Counted from the stretch's first letter, positions 27,071 through 35,421 are shown. The stretch: 46,250 nt of DNA from Bacteroidia bacterium (GCA_009929375.1 SAAO01000035.1:1-46250); one strand, 5' to 3'. The notes: a model not told the origin generated them from the sequence alone. Translations and numbers: made by a program.

Positions 27071-27796
27071 TTATTTACCAAAACGACGTTCGCGCGATTG
27101 GTAGTCCACAATGGCTTCGTAGAAATTCTCTTTTCTGAAATCGGGCCAGTGTGTATTCGTAAAATATAATTCGGTATATGCAATTTGCCAAAGCAGGAAA
27201 TTACTGATGCGAATTTCGCCACTGGTACGAATCATCAGATCGGGGTCAGGGATTTCGCGAGTGGTTAGATAGTTCGAAATGGTTTCGTCGGAGATATCGT
27301 TTATGGATATTTTACTGCTTTTCACATCGTTGCAAAGCAATTTAATCGCATTGTTTATTTCCCAGCGCGACGAGTAGCTGAGAGCCAGTACCAGTGTAAG
27401 CCCGTTGTTTTTGGAAGTTTCGGCTATGCAGCGTTGCAGCTTAATTCCGGCTCCCTCAGGCAGACGACTTAAATCGCCTATGGCTTTGAGGCGGACATTG
27501 TTTTTATTTAATGTGGGAGTTTCATTTTCAATGGTATCTACCAGTAATTCCATCAACGCATTTACCTCTTGCTGGGGACGTGCCCAGTTTTCAGTCGAAA
27601 AAGCATACAGCGTGAGGTATTGAATGCCCGTTTCAGCAGCAGCTTCGGTCACTTCGCGTACCGAAGTCACACCGTTCTGATGTCCGAAAATGCGATCGTA
27701 TCCGCGTTCTTTGGCCCAGCGCCCGTTGCCATCCATAATGATAGCTATGTGGCGTGGAAGTCGCGTTAAATCTATTTTGTCTTTGAAAGTTGACAT
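27071..27796 (-). CDS. uppS: Isoprenyl transferase (undecaprenyl diphosphate synthase family)
   Basis: A 241-residue cis-prenyltransferase that extends farnesyl diphosphate with isopentenyl units to make the undecaprenyl carrier for peptidoglycan and other surface polymers. The catalytic Asp22 lies in HIAIIMDGNGRWAKERG. Later motifs YLTLYAFSTENWARP, LALSYSSRWEI and DLMIRTSGEIRISNFLLWQ are all present. The ATG at 27796 is preferred because an alternative start 54 bp upstream would overlap the preceding gene and add residues outside the family. It lies 35 bp after the DUF6089 gene and 42 bp before bamA, so the three form an operon. Confidence 0.95.
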   Translation of the reverse strand: MSTFKDKIDLTRLPRHIAIIMDGNGRWAKERGYDRIFGHQNGVTSVREVTEAAAETGIQYLTLYAFSTENWARPQQEVNALMELLVDTIENETPTLNKNNVRLKAIGDLSRLPEGAGIKLQRCIAETSKNNGLTLVLALSYSSRWEINNAIKLLCNDVKSSKISINDISDETISNYLTTREIPDPDLMIRTSGEIRISNFLLWQIAYTELYFTNTHWPDFRKENFYEAIVDYQSRERRFGK

Positions 27797-27831
27797 ATTT
27801 TTTTCTGTGTTGAAAAAATTTATTTCCGATT

Positions 27832-28503
27832 CTACCAGTATGTGTTGCAATCGCAGCGTTCTTTGAAAATATTTATTGTCAATCCCACGCTCAGGGTCGA
27901 TAAAAGATCGTTGTTCAGTAAATTCGACCCGTTGAGGTCATATATGTTGTTCAATGGTCTGATTCCTTCCAGCTGATCGGTCAGCAAAAGGCGGTTCGAC
28001 CATCTGAAATTCAGATTCATGCGTTTACCAAGCATAAACTTTACACCTGCACCAAACAGGTAGCTGAACTTAAACTGGCCCTGCATTTCGTAATCGTACA
28101 ACATACTGCCTACTCCTGCAAAAATAAAAGTAGAATATTTCTGACTGAAAGGTTTATAGGGTTTATCTTCCAGATCGAAAAAATTAAACTCGCCGCTCAG
28201 ATCAAAAGCGTTTACAGGGTTGCTAAAAGCAACAACCGTATTGTTCAACAATGTGGCATCTCCACTCACTTTTGTACTGTTCCATTCGCCCGTAACAGCA
28301 AGCCTGCTGTTGAACTTATGACGGTATTGCAAACCATATGTAAAATTCTGGTTTGCAAAGAGTTTTGTGTTTGCGTCGCCAATATAAAATGATGTTCCTG
28401 CACTTGGACCGATTTCGCCCCGGTATTTTTCCTGTGCATATCCGTTGAGCGCAGGCACAACGAGAACTGTGAATAGCAAATATCTAATTACTTTAAAATT
28501 CAT
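27832..28503 (-). CDS. DUF6089 family outer-membrane beta-barrel protein
   Basis: A 223-residue protein with signal peptide (MNFKVIRYLLFTVLVVPALNG, cleavage near YAQ). The mature part has alternating polar/hydrophobic strands typical of an eight-stranded barrel: GEIGPSAGTSFYIGDANTKL at the N-terminus, FAGVGSMLYDYEM in the middle, FKFSYLFGAGVKFMLGKRMN and LSTLSVGLTINIF at the end. Position directly upstream of uppS and bamA is characteristic of DUF6089 proteins in this phylum. The function is unknown; the location suggests a part in envelope biogenesis. A strong promoter candidate lies upstream at 28659-28666, so this is probably the first gene of the operon. Confidence 0.82.
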   Translation of the reverse strand: MNFKVIRYLLFTVLVVPALNGYAQEKYRGEIGPSAGTSFYIGDANTKLFANQNFTYGLQYRHKFNSRLAVTGEWNSTKVSGDATLLNNTVVAFSNPVNAFDLSGEFNFFDLEDKPYKPFSQKYSTFIFAGVGSMLYDYEMQGQFKFSYLFGAGVKFMLGKRMNLNFRWSNRLLLTDQLEGIRPLNNIYDLNGSNLLNNDLLSTLSVGLTINIFKERCDCNTYW

Positions 28504-28658
28504 TTTTTCGGTTGATGAGTTTTATTCATTAGATGTTGAACGTAAATAATACATTAAAATTTTACGGTTTAGTGCAAAAAGCAGGAACAAAAGTAATGAT
28601 TATCTTTTAATTTGTGACGAATGCTGTGGTTGATAATGCCTTATTTAACATAAAATTG

Positions 28659-28666
28659 CAAAAATA
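28659..28666 (-). promoter_or_regulatory. Putative -7 promoter element for the DUF6089-uppS-bamA operon
   Basis: The - strand reads TATTTTTG, a full TAnnTTTG match, with a TTG about 17 bp further upstream (28684-28686) as a -33 candidate. It lies about 155 bp before the DUF6089 start codon, so the transcript would have a long leader. Confidence 0.5.
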
Positions 28667-28712
28667 GTCGAATACTTGCAATACAACTGCTGTTGCTGAA
28701 AAATCGTGAAAT

Positions 28713-29135
28713 TCAGACATTGCCCAAAAGCAGTCTGAGTGCGTCGTTTTCCTTCTCTGTCATCTCAGCACGAAGTGCAGGTGTTTTGTCATCCTGACCG
28801 CATAAATGCAGAATGCCGTGTATGATAACGCGCCTCAGCTCGGTGTCGTAAGCGGTGTCAAATTGCTCTGAATTGGACTTCACTGTGTCGAGGCTGATAA
28901 AGATATCGCCCGATATGGTTTTGGCTTCGCTGTAGTCGAAGGTGATAATATCGGTATAATAATCGTGTTCGAGATACTGACGGTTGACCTCAAGTATTTT
29001 TGCGTCATCGCAGAAAATATAAGCAATGTCGCCGGCTTTTTTGCCGTATTTCAAAGCCACTGCTTTTATCCATGCGCTGATTTCCTTTTTGTCGATTGCG
29101 GGCATTTCCACGCCTTCGGTTATGTATTGTATCAT
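28713..29135 (-). CDS. ybeY: Endoribonuclease YbeY (rRNA maturation)
   Basis: A 140-residue single-domain metalloprotein of the YbeY/UPF0054 family, needed for 16S rRNA 3' maturation and ribosome quality control. The core motif reads HGILHLCGQDD. The first two metal-binding histidines are present, while the third (HGxLHLxGxDH in E. coli) is replaced by Asp, a variant I believe is common in Bacteroidota. EVNRQYLEHDYYTDIITFDY and SGDIFISLDTV are the other family motifs. The start ATG gives MIQYITEGVEMPAI, a typical beginning. Repeats lie between this gene and its upstream neighbour. Confidence 0.93.
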   Translation of the reverse strand: MIQYITEGVEMPAIDKKEISAWIKAVALKYGKKAGDIAYIFCDDAKILEVNRQYLEHDYYTDIITFDYSEAKTISGDIFISLDTVKSNSEQFDTAYDTELRRVIIHGILHLCGQDDKTPALRAEMTEKENDALRLLLGNV

Positions 29136-29375
29136 TCGTGTTTTGTGTTCCGTGTTTCGTGTTTCGTGTTTCGTGTTTCAGAGAGTTTCAAGTTTCAAAG
29201 TTTCTTGTTTCAGGTTGACTGGTTAATTAGTTGATTGGTTGACCGGTTTTCATAGTCGGTACATTCAAATTCTTGGCAGAGCCAAGCGGTAAATTGTAAA
29301 TGACTAAATTGTCAATTATAAACTGTCAACTGTCAACTGTCAACTGTCAATTATCAACTGTCAACTATCAAAGTC
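29136..29375 (-). repeat. Low-complexity tandem repeats upstream of ybeY
   Basis: Four GTTTCGT-type heptamers (29152-29178) are followed by GTTTCAA/GTTTCAAAG units, then GGTTGACTGGTTAATTAGTTGATTGG-type 8-mers (29213-29248), and finally repeated CTGTCAA heptamers (29325-29366). The whole gap is filled. A CATAGTCGGTAC segment at 29250-29261 also occurs at 10907-10918. Confidence 0.88.
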
Positions 29376-29377
29376 TT

Positions 29378-30610
29378 CTAATAAAAGAACAAATATCCAA
29401 TCAGTATCGCTGCCACAATGCCTATAAAGTCGGCTATCAGTCCGCAGGTTAGGGCGTAGCGAGTTTTTTTGATACCTACCGAACCAAAGTATACTGCCAG
29501 AATATAGAAAGTAGTATCGGTCGAACCCTGTATCACACTGGTCAGTCGTCCGACAAAAGAATCAGCTCCATGCAGGGTCATGGCATCTACCATCATACCA
29601 CGTGCACCGCTACCGCTGAGCGGTTTCATAAGCGCGGTTGGTAGTGCCCCTACAAAGTCGGTGTTCACACCTGTGAGCCCCACAAGCCATGCAATGCCAT
29701 CGGTAAGCATAGTCATCGCTCCCGAAGCCCTGAACATACCAATAGCCACCAAAATAGCAATCAGATAAGGAATAATGCCAATTGCCACCTGAAAACCATC
29801 TTTGGCACCTTCGATAAAGGTTTCGTACACATTAATTTTTCGAACTGCAGCCATGGTAACAAAAGCTACAATAATGGAAAGTAATATGAAGGCAGCCGAG
29901 AAGTTTGAATAAAGTTCAATATCTTCCTTGGGTAGCCGACTCATGAAAAATATCAGTCCGGCAATAAAGGTAGTCATGCCCAGCAAAGTACCCATAATGA
30001 CTTTGTTGAACAGATTTATTTTTTGGTAAATAGCCACGCTGATAAGTCCGGCCAGAGTGGAGAAAAAAGTAGCAAGTAAAATAGGTAAAAATACATCCGA
30101 TGGATTTGCAGCCCCCAGCTGAGCACGATACACCATTACACTGATGGGAATAAGCGTAAGTCCCGATGTGTTCAGTACAAGGAACATTATCATGGGGTTC
30201 GAGGCCGTTTCTTTATCGGTATTCAGCTCCTGCATTTCCTTCATGGCTTTCAGTCCCATGGGGGTGGCAGCGTTGTCGAGCCCCAGCATATTGGCGGCAA
30301 CATTCATAAACATAGTGCCCATGGCCGGATGATCTTTCGGTATGTCGGGGAAAATGCGCACAAAAAATGGTGCTACCAAACGCGAGAAAGCATTGATTAC
30401 ACCACCACGTTCGCCAATTTTCATTATCCCCATCCACAGTGCAAGCACGCCGGTAAGCCCGAGCGAAATCTCAAAACCGTTTTTGGCCGAATCGAAAGTG
30501 GAGTTTAAAATATCGGAAAAAACCTGTGCATTGCCAAAAAACAGCAATTGTACACAGGCTACCACAAATGCAATCAGTAAAAACCCTATCCAGATATAGT
30601 TCAGAATCAT
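29378..30610 (-). CDS. Fused SpmA/SpmB-like nucleoside recognition (Gate) domain membrane protein
   Basis: With the ATG at 30610 the product is 410 residues with about ten hydrophobic segments. An in-frame start at 30688 would lie upstream of the promoter candidate at 30652-30659, so the shorter form is preferred. The N-terminal half (MGIMKIGERGGVINAFSRLV, NVAANMLGLDNAATPMGLKA) matches SpmA. The C-terminal half (FIEGAKDGFQVAIGIIPYLI, VIQGSTDTTFYILAVYFGSV) matches SpmB. Each half is a Gate-domain (nucleoside recognition) unit. In Bacillus the two are separate and affect spore core dehydration, but fused forms occur in non-sporulating Bacteroidota where the transported or sensed substrate is unknown. 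Confidence 0.9.
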   Translation of the reverse strand: MILNYIWIGFLLIAFVVACVQLLFFGNAQVFSDILNSTFDSAKNGFEISLGLTGVLALWMGIMKIGERGGVINAFSRLVAPFFVRIFPDIPKDHPAMGTMFMNVAANMLGLDNAATPMGLKAMKEMQELNTDKETASNPMIMFLVLNTSGLTLIPISVMVYRAQLGAANPSDVFLPILLATFFSTLAGLISVAIYQKINLFNKVIMGTLLGMTTFIAGLIFFMSRLPKEDIELYSNFSAAFILLSIIVAFVTMAAVRKINVYETFIEGAKDGFQVAIGIIPYLIAILVAIGMFRASGAMTMLTDGIAWLVGLTGVNTDFVGALPTALMKPLSGSGARGMMVDAMTLHGADSFVGRLTSVIQGSTDTTFYILAVYFGSVGIKKTRYALTCGLIADFIGIVAAILIGYLFFY

Positions 30611-30651
30611 ATCAGCAATGTATTTATTGGAAAGCCGTATTTTTTTGTTTG

Positions 30652-30659
30652 CAAAAATA
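30652..30659 (-). promoter_or_regulatory. Putative -7 promoter element for the SpmA/B-like gene
   Basis: The - strand reads TATTTTTG (TAnnTTTG) 41 bp upstream of the ATG at 30610. This placement argues against the longer reading that begins at 30688. Confidence 0.55.
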
Positions 30660-30789
30660 CATTTATTTTCCGTTACTGCGAAAAGCATTTTTAGTTGTAA
30701 TTACAATATCGTCACCCAAAACGATTTTTTTCGATGATAATGCTTCGAATGATATTTAGAACCTGCTGAAAAGAAGTTGAATGAATTGT

Positions 30790-31063
30790 AACGCGGATTA
30801 AACTGATATAACGGATAGTCGCCGTAAAACGATAGTCATGTGTTATGGATGATATAGTTGGAAATTGCTTATTTTGCAAATCAGACTGATATAATCGAAT
30901 TTATGAAATTATTTACTGGTTTATATCTGATTATGTTTTCTTTGAAAACAGCGGATATCTAAGACAAATGCTGCAAATCAGTTTCGATTTATCGAAATAT
31001 CCGTTTTTTATTCGGTTTAATATTTATCAGCGGAAACCTGCAAAATCCGCTTAATCAGCGTTT
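30790..31063. repeat. Inverted-ended intergenic element (~275 bp)
   Basis: The left end AACGCGGATTAAACTGAT (30790-30807) is inverted relative to the right end, whose complement reads AACGCTGATTAAGCGGAT. Inside are further paired segments (CAGCGGATATCTAAG around 30951; ATATCCGTTTTTTATTCGG around 30998). It occupies most of the 564-bp gap 30611-31174; the rest holds the promoter at 30652 and the terminator at 31126. No ORF worth calling is inside. Confidence 0.7.
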
Positions 31064-31125
31064 CTATTCTAACTGATAGTCGGGGTGAGACTTCAGGTCG
31101 CACTCCGAATATGCACAAAAGATGA

Positions 31126-31162
31126 AAAATGCCGCCTGAAATACACGATTCACAAGCGGCAA
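31126..31162 (-). terminator. Terminator downstream of the KamA-like gene
   Basis: On the - strand TGCCGC and GCGGCA pair around a 20-base loop and are followed by TTTTTCATC, 13 bp beyond the stop codon. Confidence 0.7.
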
Positions 31163-31174
31163 AATAATGAATTT

Positions 31175-32500
31175 CTACTCAAACAAAAATGGTTTACTAA
31201 CCATATCTTTGGGTGGTTTTTGTTCGAAAAAAAACTTCTCCTCGTCGAAAGCAGGTTTCAGCTGATTGAACCAGGTGGCCTTCGGGTCGTACTTTGCAAA
31301 AAACGGAATATGCACCCAGGCCGGGTTTCGTCCCTGAATAAACCGAAGTACAAACACCTTTTCGCCCTTCACTTCCTGCACACCGAGAATCTGAATTTTG
31401 CCCGGATGATCGCTCATGCTTGGCCCGCGCACGGTGCGGCATAAACCACTTACCTGACGATATGCCCTGCGGAATATCTGCCAGCATTTTTCCAGTGGAA
31501 GTTCAAAATAAGCTTTTGAACCGGTGTCGCGTGCTACAAACATATAATAGGGAATGCAGCCCAAATCCACCTGTTTACGCCACATGGCAGCCCAGAGTTC
31601 GGGTTTATCGTTGATATGTTTCAGCAGTGGCGATTGTGTGCGTATTTGTGCTCCTGTGGCTCTGATGGTTTTTATGGCTTGCTTCACCGCTTCGGTCGAA
31701 AGTTCCGTAGGATGATTGAAGTGAGCCTGTATGGAGAGGTTTTTGCCCGCAGCCACAATCTTTCTGAAAAGTGCAATAATGTCTTCGCTGTCCGCGTCGG
31801 TAGTATATCTGTACGGCCAGTAAGCCAGGGATTTTGTGCCAATACGGATGGTGTGTATATGTTCGAAGCCGGGTGCAAGAAGTGGCTCAATATAAGCACT
31901 GAGCACTGAAGCCGACATAGTCATGGGGTCGCCTCCGGTAAAAAGCACATCGCTTACCTGTCGGTGTAGTTTCAGATATTTGAGCAACAGATCAGCTTCT
32001 TTCATGGCAAACTTTAGTCCGCTCATACCCGAAAACTGTGGCCAACGAAAACAGAAGGTACAATAAGCGTGACATGTTTGTCCCTGACTGGGGAAAAACA
32101 ATACTGTTTCGGGATATTTGTGCTGTATGCCTTTAAGTTTCACCGCATCGAGGGTGGGTACATTGTGCTCCTGTCCTGCAGGATTGGGATTCAGTTCGAG
32201 CCGGATTTCATGTATCTTCCGGTCGAGGGTAGCTTTGTCGACACCTTCGTCGAGCATTCTTTTTACCGCTTGGTAGTGCTTTTTTTCCAGCATCTCACGG
32301 CGTGGGAAATTGAGCGTAAAAATCGGATCATCATCGGTCCTGGTCCAGTCAATTAACTCGTTCACCACATAATTATTGGTTTTGAAAGGGAGTACGCGCC
32401 CTACTACTTCTATCGCTTCAATATCCGACTCCTTTAAAGTGGCTATTTGAGGTATTGTACGATAGTTTTGCAGGGTGTAGGTTTTTAGTTTCTTGTCCAT
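31175..32500 (-). CDS. KamA family radical SAM protein (lysine 2,3-aminomutase-like)
   Basis: A 441-residue radical SAM enzyme. The [4Fe-4S] cysteines are Cys143, Cys147 and Cys150 (CHAYCTFC), followed by VLFTGGDPMTM, which contacts S-adenosylmethionine. RIGTKSLAYWPYRYTTD and IQAHFNHPTELS resemble the KamA barrel. KamA enzymes use PLP and SAM to move an amino group on lysine or a related amino acid. The PLP lysine of classical 2,3-aminomutase cannot be placed by eye here, so the substrate is uncertain. No lysine-degradation neighbours are present. The ATG at 32500 follows a promoter candidate at 32542-32549. Confidence 0.85.
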   Translation of the reverse strand: MDKKLKTYTLQNYRTIPQIATLKESDIEAIEVVGRVLPFKTNNYVVNELIDWTRTDDDPIFTLNFPRREMLEKKHYQAVKRMLDEGVDKATLDRKIHEIRLELNPNPAGQEHNVPTLDAVKLKGIQHKYPETVLFFPSQGQTCHAYCTFCFRWPQFSGMSGLKFAMKEADLLLKYLKLHRQVSDVLFTGGDPMTMSASVLSAYIEPLLAPGFEHIHTIRIGTKSLAYWPYRYTTDADSEDIIALFRKIVAAGKNLSIQAHFNHPTELSTEAVKQAIKTIRATGAQIRTQSPLLKHINDKPELWAAMWRKQVDLGCIPYYMFVARDTGSKAYFELPLEKCWQIFRRAYRQVSGLCRTVRGPSMSDHPGKIQILGVQEVKGEKVFVLRFIQGRNPAWVHIPFFAKYDPKATWFNQLKPAFDEEKFFFEQKPPKDMVSKPFLFE

Positions 32501-32541
32501 AATTTGTGTGTTTTTGTTTTATTATTTGATCGCTATCGGTT

Positions 32542-32549
32542 CAAATCTA
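32542..32549 (-). promoter_or_regulatory. Putative -7 promoter element for the KamA-like gene
   Basis: The - strand reads TAGATTTG (TAnnTTTG), 41 bp upstream of the start codon at 32500. Confidence 0.5.
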
Positions 32550-32634
32550 CAAAAAAACGAACAAAAAACGGGCTTTTATGACAAGTTTTAATGTTTTTTC
32601 TGTGCTTGTTTACATGGGATCATCGTTCATTGAT

Positions 32635-32741
32635 TGTGCTGAATTTGTTTCAGCACAGCAGTACCGACAACTCTTTGATATGGTACAATTGTGTCTGCAA
32701 ACTGTTATTCATAACAATGACTGTTATGATACATAACAATG
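32635..32741. promoter_or_regulatory. Cluster of palindromes upstream of the KamA-like gene
   Basis: TGTGCTGA/TCAGCACA form a hairpin at 32635-32657. Two adjacent palindromes follow as a direct repeat: ACTGTTATTCATAACAATG (32701-32719) and ACTGTTAT-GATAC-ATAACAATG (32720-32741, core TGTTAT...ATAACA). They could be an operator pair or RNA hairpins. The rest of the 319-bp gap 32501-32819 contains the promoter at 32542 and nothing else I can support. Confidence 0.45.
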
Positions 32742-32819
32742 CTGTAGCATTCGTTATTCAGCGAATCAATGCCCTGTATTCTGAGTTTTCAGGTTGTTTC
32801 TCGGGGTCTTTAACTTCTA

Positions 32820-33533
32820 TCACTTTTTCATAGCTTCTGCTTTCATGTCAGAGGGCATTTTTTCGATGGCGTAGCGTAATGCTGTGCGCGGCATTACTGC
32901 TTTGCGGGCTATCACAAAGTTTAGAACAGCTTCGGTATGTGCTTCGCTTGCAGCTTTGAGCATCCAGCCGTAGCCTTTCTGTACCAGGTCGTCGGTATCG
33001 GTAAGCAAAATATCCGCAATTTCAAATATATCGTTCAGGAAAAGTCCACGCCTTGCAGGGATAATCAGCGACACGGCTGCAGCCCGTTTAACCCAACGAT
33101 TTGGCGATTTTGCCCACTTTTTCAACTCCTCAATATATTCAGGATACTTTTCGACAATCGTACCTACAGTGTGATTACACAAAGTATCGCATGTAGCCCA
33201 ATTGGTCACATATTCATTTACCCAGCGTTCAAAAACCACAAAATCAGCAGGCTCATATTTGCGCGAAATATAATACGAAAAGTGACAGGCCATGTAGGCT
33301 TCTTCGCTGTAACCCGATTTCCACAATTCTTCGCAAAGCGCGAAAATATCCTCTTTGGGCGAGTCCTTTAACGTTTGATAAAAGTGCTTACTTATTTTGG
33401 TTACTTCGGCCACACTTAGTCCAAGCAATTTGACCTCTTCTTTGAAAAACCTCTTTTTTGAGTTGAGAGTATCTTCTTTTATGTTATCTCTCAGGGTTTG
33501 CCTGATTTCAACAAGGGTAGGGTATAAGTTCAT
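32820..33533 (-). CDS. DNA alkylation repair protein (AlkD-like HEAT-repeat glycosylase)
   Basis: A 237-residue all-helical HEAT-like protein of the AlkC/AlkD superfamily. It excises bulky or positively charged alkylated bases such as 3- and 7-methylpurines without flipping them into a pocket. The residues known to matter in Bacillus cereus AlkD have counterparts: Trp112 and Asp116 in NWATCDTLCNH, and Trp190 in KGYGWML. Length is normal. The gene is cytoplasmic by lack of signal or membrane segments. It lies 42 bp downstream of the frameshifted gene at 33576 on the same strand, so it could be cotranscribed with that unit, though a functional link is not evident. Confidence 0.88.
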   Translation of the reverse strand: MNLYPTLVEIRQTLRDNIKEDTLNSKKRFFKEEVKLLGLSVAEVTKISKHFYQTLKDSPKEDIFALCEELWKSGYSEEAYMACHFSYYISRKYEPADFVVFERWVNEYVTNWATCDTLCNHTVGTIVEKYPEYIEELKKWAKSPNRWVKRAAAVSLIIPARRGLFLNDIFEIADILLTDTDDLVQKGYGWMLKAASEAHTEAVLNFVIARKAVMPRTALRYAIEKMPSDMKAEAMKK

Positions 33534-33575
33534 ATTTATCTGAATTTAGTGTAGGGTGATTTGTTGTACCTGATT

Positions 33576-34278
33576 TTATTTCATAACATTGCCATTCTCG
33601 TCCAGAAACTCAATCTTCGGATTATTAGCTCCGTCGATATATATTTTAATTCTGGGTCTTCCCTGATCGTCGTTAATAAATAAACCGGTTTCGTTGTTCA
33701 TTCTTTTACCCACAAACATTCTGTCTTCGGGCAGCAAACCGGCCTGTTTCATTTTCAGATAAGCTTTGTTTTTCTCCTGCTCATCTTCAATTTTCCGGAA
33801 TTCGTCAAATGCTTTGTTTCTCTCGTCATACCCATCTTCTTTGGGATAATCCCAGAACTGAATGCCGTAGGTTCTTGCATTTTTCTCGGTATTTTCAATG
33901 TAGCGAAACTGCATTATCTGGTCGTCACGGTATTTATCCACCGAAAGCACAAGTCCGGCCTCCTTGTCATTTCCATCGTACACAAGGCCTCCGCATTCGT
34001 CACCAGCAGAATTAAAGAAAATCAGACCGGCCTGCCTATCTCTTTTGGTCAGTGGCTTGCCGTTTACAATGCCCTGATGCTGCCTCTCGCTGTTACTGAT
34101 TACCAGTTTCAGATCGCCGTTTTTTTCCACCACATTGATTCGCTCCACTGTGATTTCCTTATAGCTTTTATTGTCGGATCTGATAACAAGATATAATACA
34201 ATACCCGCAAAAGCAATGGTCAGTAATCCGGCATAAATTTTCAAAAAGCCAATTTCTTTTTTTTAATTTCTCGTCCAT
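33576..34278 (-). CDS. Membrane-anchored protein of an uncharacterised family, apparent frameshift in an A8 tract
   Basis: The uninterrupted frame begins near 34244 with KIYAGLLTIAFAGIVLYLVI, a single N-terminal membrane anchor, and has no ATG start there. An ATG at 34278 begins MDEKLKK but is put out of frame by the A8 run (T8 on the + strand, 34257-34264). With seven A residues the reading would be MDEKLKKEIGFLKIYAGLL, a sensible start of 233 residues. The soluble part has repeating beta motifs: ERINVVEKNGDLKLVISNSE, AGLIFFNSAGDECGGLVYDG and GRPRIKIYIDGANNPKIEFL. I have seen this ERIN(V/I)VE...ISN...GLIFFN pattern in other uncharacterised bacterial proteins; no function is known. The tract could be a sequencing error, a decayed gene or a slippage switch. 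Confidence 0.6.
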
Positions 34279-34317
34279 ATTTTTATGTTGTTATGATTGT
34301 TTTTAATCATATCACGT

Positions 34318-35421
34318 TTACAACTGAATTTCTTCAAGGGTTGCAGCATCAATCAGTACCAGTTTCATGTTTCGCTCAACGCCACTGTCTTTAATATATT
34401 CAACGGTGGCGTTAATTTTTTCAATAAGTTCTTTGTCTGTCCAGAATTCTTTATTCACAAAGAATTTTATGATATAGTTATTTTCAGCATTTATAAATAT
34501 TATATCAACAACCTGATTGGGCGGAAAATATCCCTTTAATCTTCGGATTGCTTTTTCAACTTTTTTTACCTCGGCTAAAGGCATCCCCACATTATGATGG
34601 ATAGTCTGGAAGTTGTTTAGCCTGTAATGAAGCAGGTGGTACACAGGATCCTGATTCTTTTCAAAATAAACTTCTGCTTCAACAAGATCATATTCTCTTT
34701 CAAGTTCATTATCATAAAAACCAACTTCAATTTTTCTGTCCAGTTTTGTGTTGTATTCCAGATAATTCTCCAAACGATTGAAATCCGAGATCACCAAAGA
34801 ATCCGAGATTAACGCAGGATCCTCGATGATAAACCTCAGCATGTAAGTATTATCCTCAATATTCAGGAATAAATCTGCAACCCCGTTTTTATCCAAAAAT
34901 CCGGAATGATTTATCACTAACGAAATTATCTTTGCTTTTTCTTTTTCAATCTCCTTGCTGTAATACAATTTGGTGTTTGCATCAACCCTGATAGTTTTTT
35001 CATATCCCTCTATCGGTGTGCTATAGGTTACAAGTACACTAAACGCCAAAATAACAAGCATACCTGCAACTCCGTATCCAAATGCTTCCCAACCCGAAGC
35101 TTTCTGTCCGCCGGCTGCAATAAACTCCCTGATTTTCTGTCCCTGTAAGCGCTTAACCAGCATCGTAATAATAACTGTATAAATGCCTGGTATCAGCGCC
35201 TGAGGAATTCTGACATATATGTGTTCGGGAATTATCAGAAATCCGCCTATCAAAACAAGTGTACATAACAGACCCCAGAAAATCGATTTGCGGGCTGACT
35301 CTTCGTCTCCAAATGCCTTAAAGTTTTTCGAAATCAGAAATCCTGCTGCAAGTGGGCCACCAAAAAATGTAGCAATTGAAATCGTTTTCTTTGTAAATAT
35401 TTTTCCTGAGTGGTCATTCAT
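34318..35421 (-). CDS. Hypothetical membrane protein, four N-terminal segments plus soluble domain
   Basis: The 367-residue product is not recognised. The N-terminal third has about four hydrophobic segments (TISIATFFGGPLAAGFLISK, KSIFWGLLCTLVLIGGFLII, ALIPGIYTVIITMLVKRL, AFGYGVAGMLVILAFSVLVT). The remaining 230 residues form a charged soluble part. In it, two similar alpha/beta halves can be seen: NHSGFLDKNGVADLFLNIED with YMLRFIIEDPALISD, and LKGYFPPNQVVDIIFINAEN with YIIKFFVNKEFWTD. This suggests an internal duplication. It precedes the frameshifted gene by 39 bp and may be cotranscribed with it. The domain probably faces one side of the inner membrane; the role is unknown. Confidence 0.7.
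   Translation of the reverse strand: MNDHSGKIFTKKTISIATFFGGPLAAGFLISKNFKAFGDEESARKSIFWGLLCTLVLIGGFLIIPEHIYVRIPQALIPGIYTVIITMLVKRLQGQKIREFIAAGGQKASGWEAFGYGVAGMLVILAFSVLVTYSTPIEGYEKTIRVDANTKLYYSKEIEKEKAKIISLVINHSGFLDKNGVADLFLNIEDNTYMLRFIIEDPALISDSLVISDFNRLENYLEYNTKLDRKIEVGFYDNELEREYDLVEAEVYFEKNQDPVYHLLHYRLNNFQTIHHNVGMPLAEVKKVEKAIRRLKGYFPPNQVVDIIFINAENNYIIKFFVNKEFWTDKELIEKINATVEYIKDSGVERNMKLVLIDAATLEEIQL

Noticed and set aside
27797-27850. Extended N-terminus of UppS
   Set aside because: It would overlap the end of the DUF6089 gene and add residues that are not part of the family; MSTFKDKIDL is a normal start.
30611-30688. Extended N-terminus of the SpmA/B-like protein
   Set aside because: A promoter-like TATTTTTG lies inside the extension and the first membrane segment starts properly at the later ATG.
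32591-32833. Small + strand frame in the gap upstream of the KamA-like gene
   Set aside because: It spans palindromes and overlaps the end of the AlkD gene, has no ribosome-binding site, and no conserved features.
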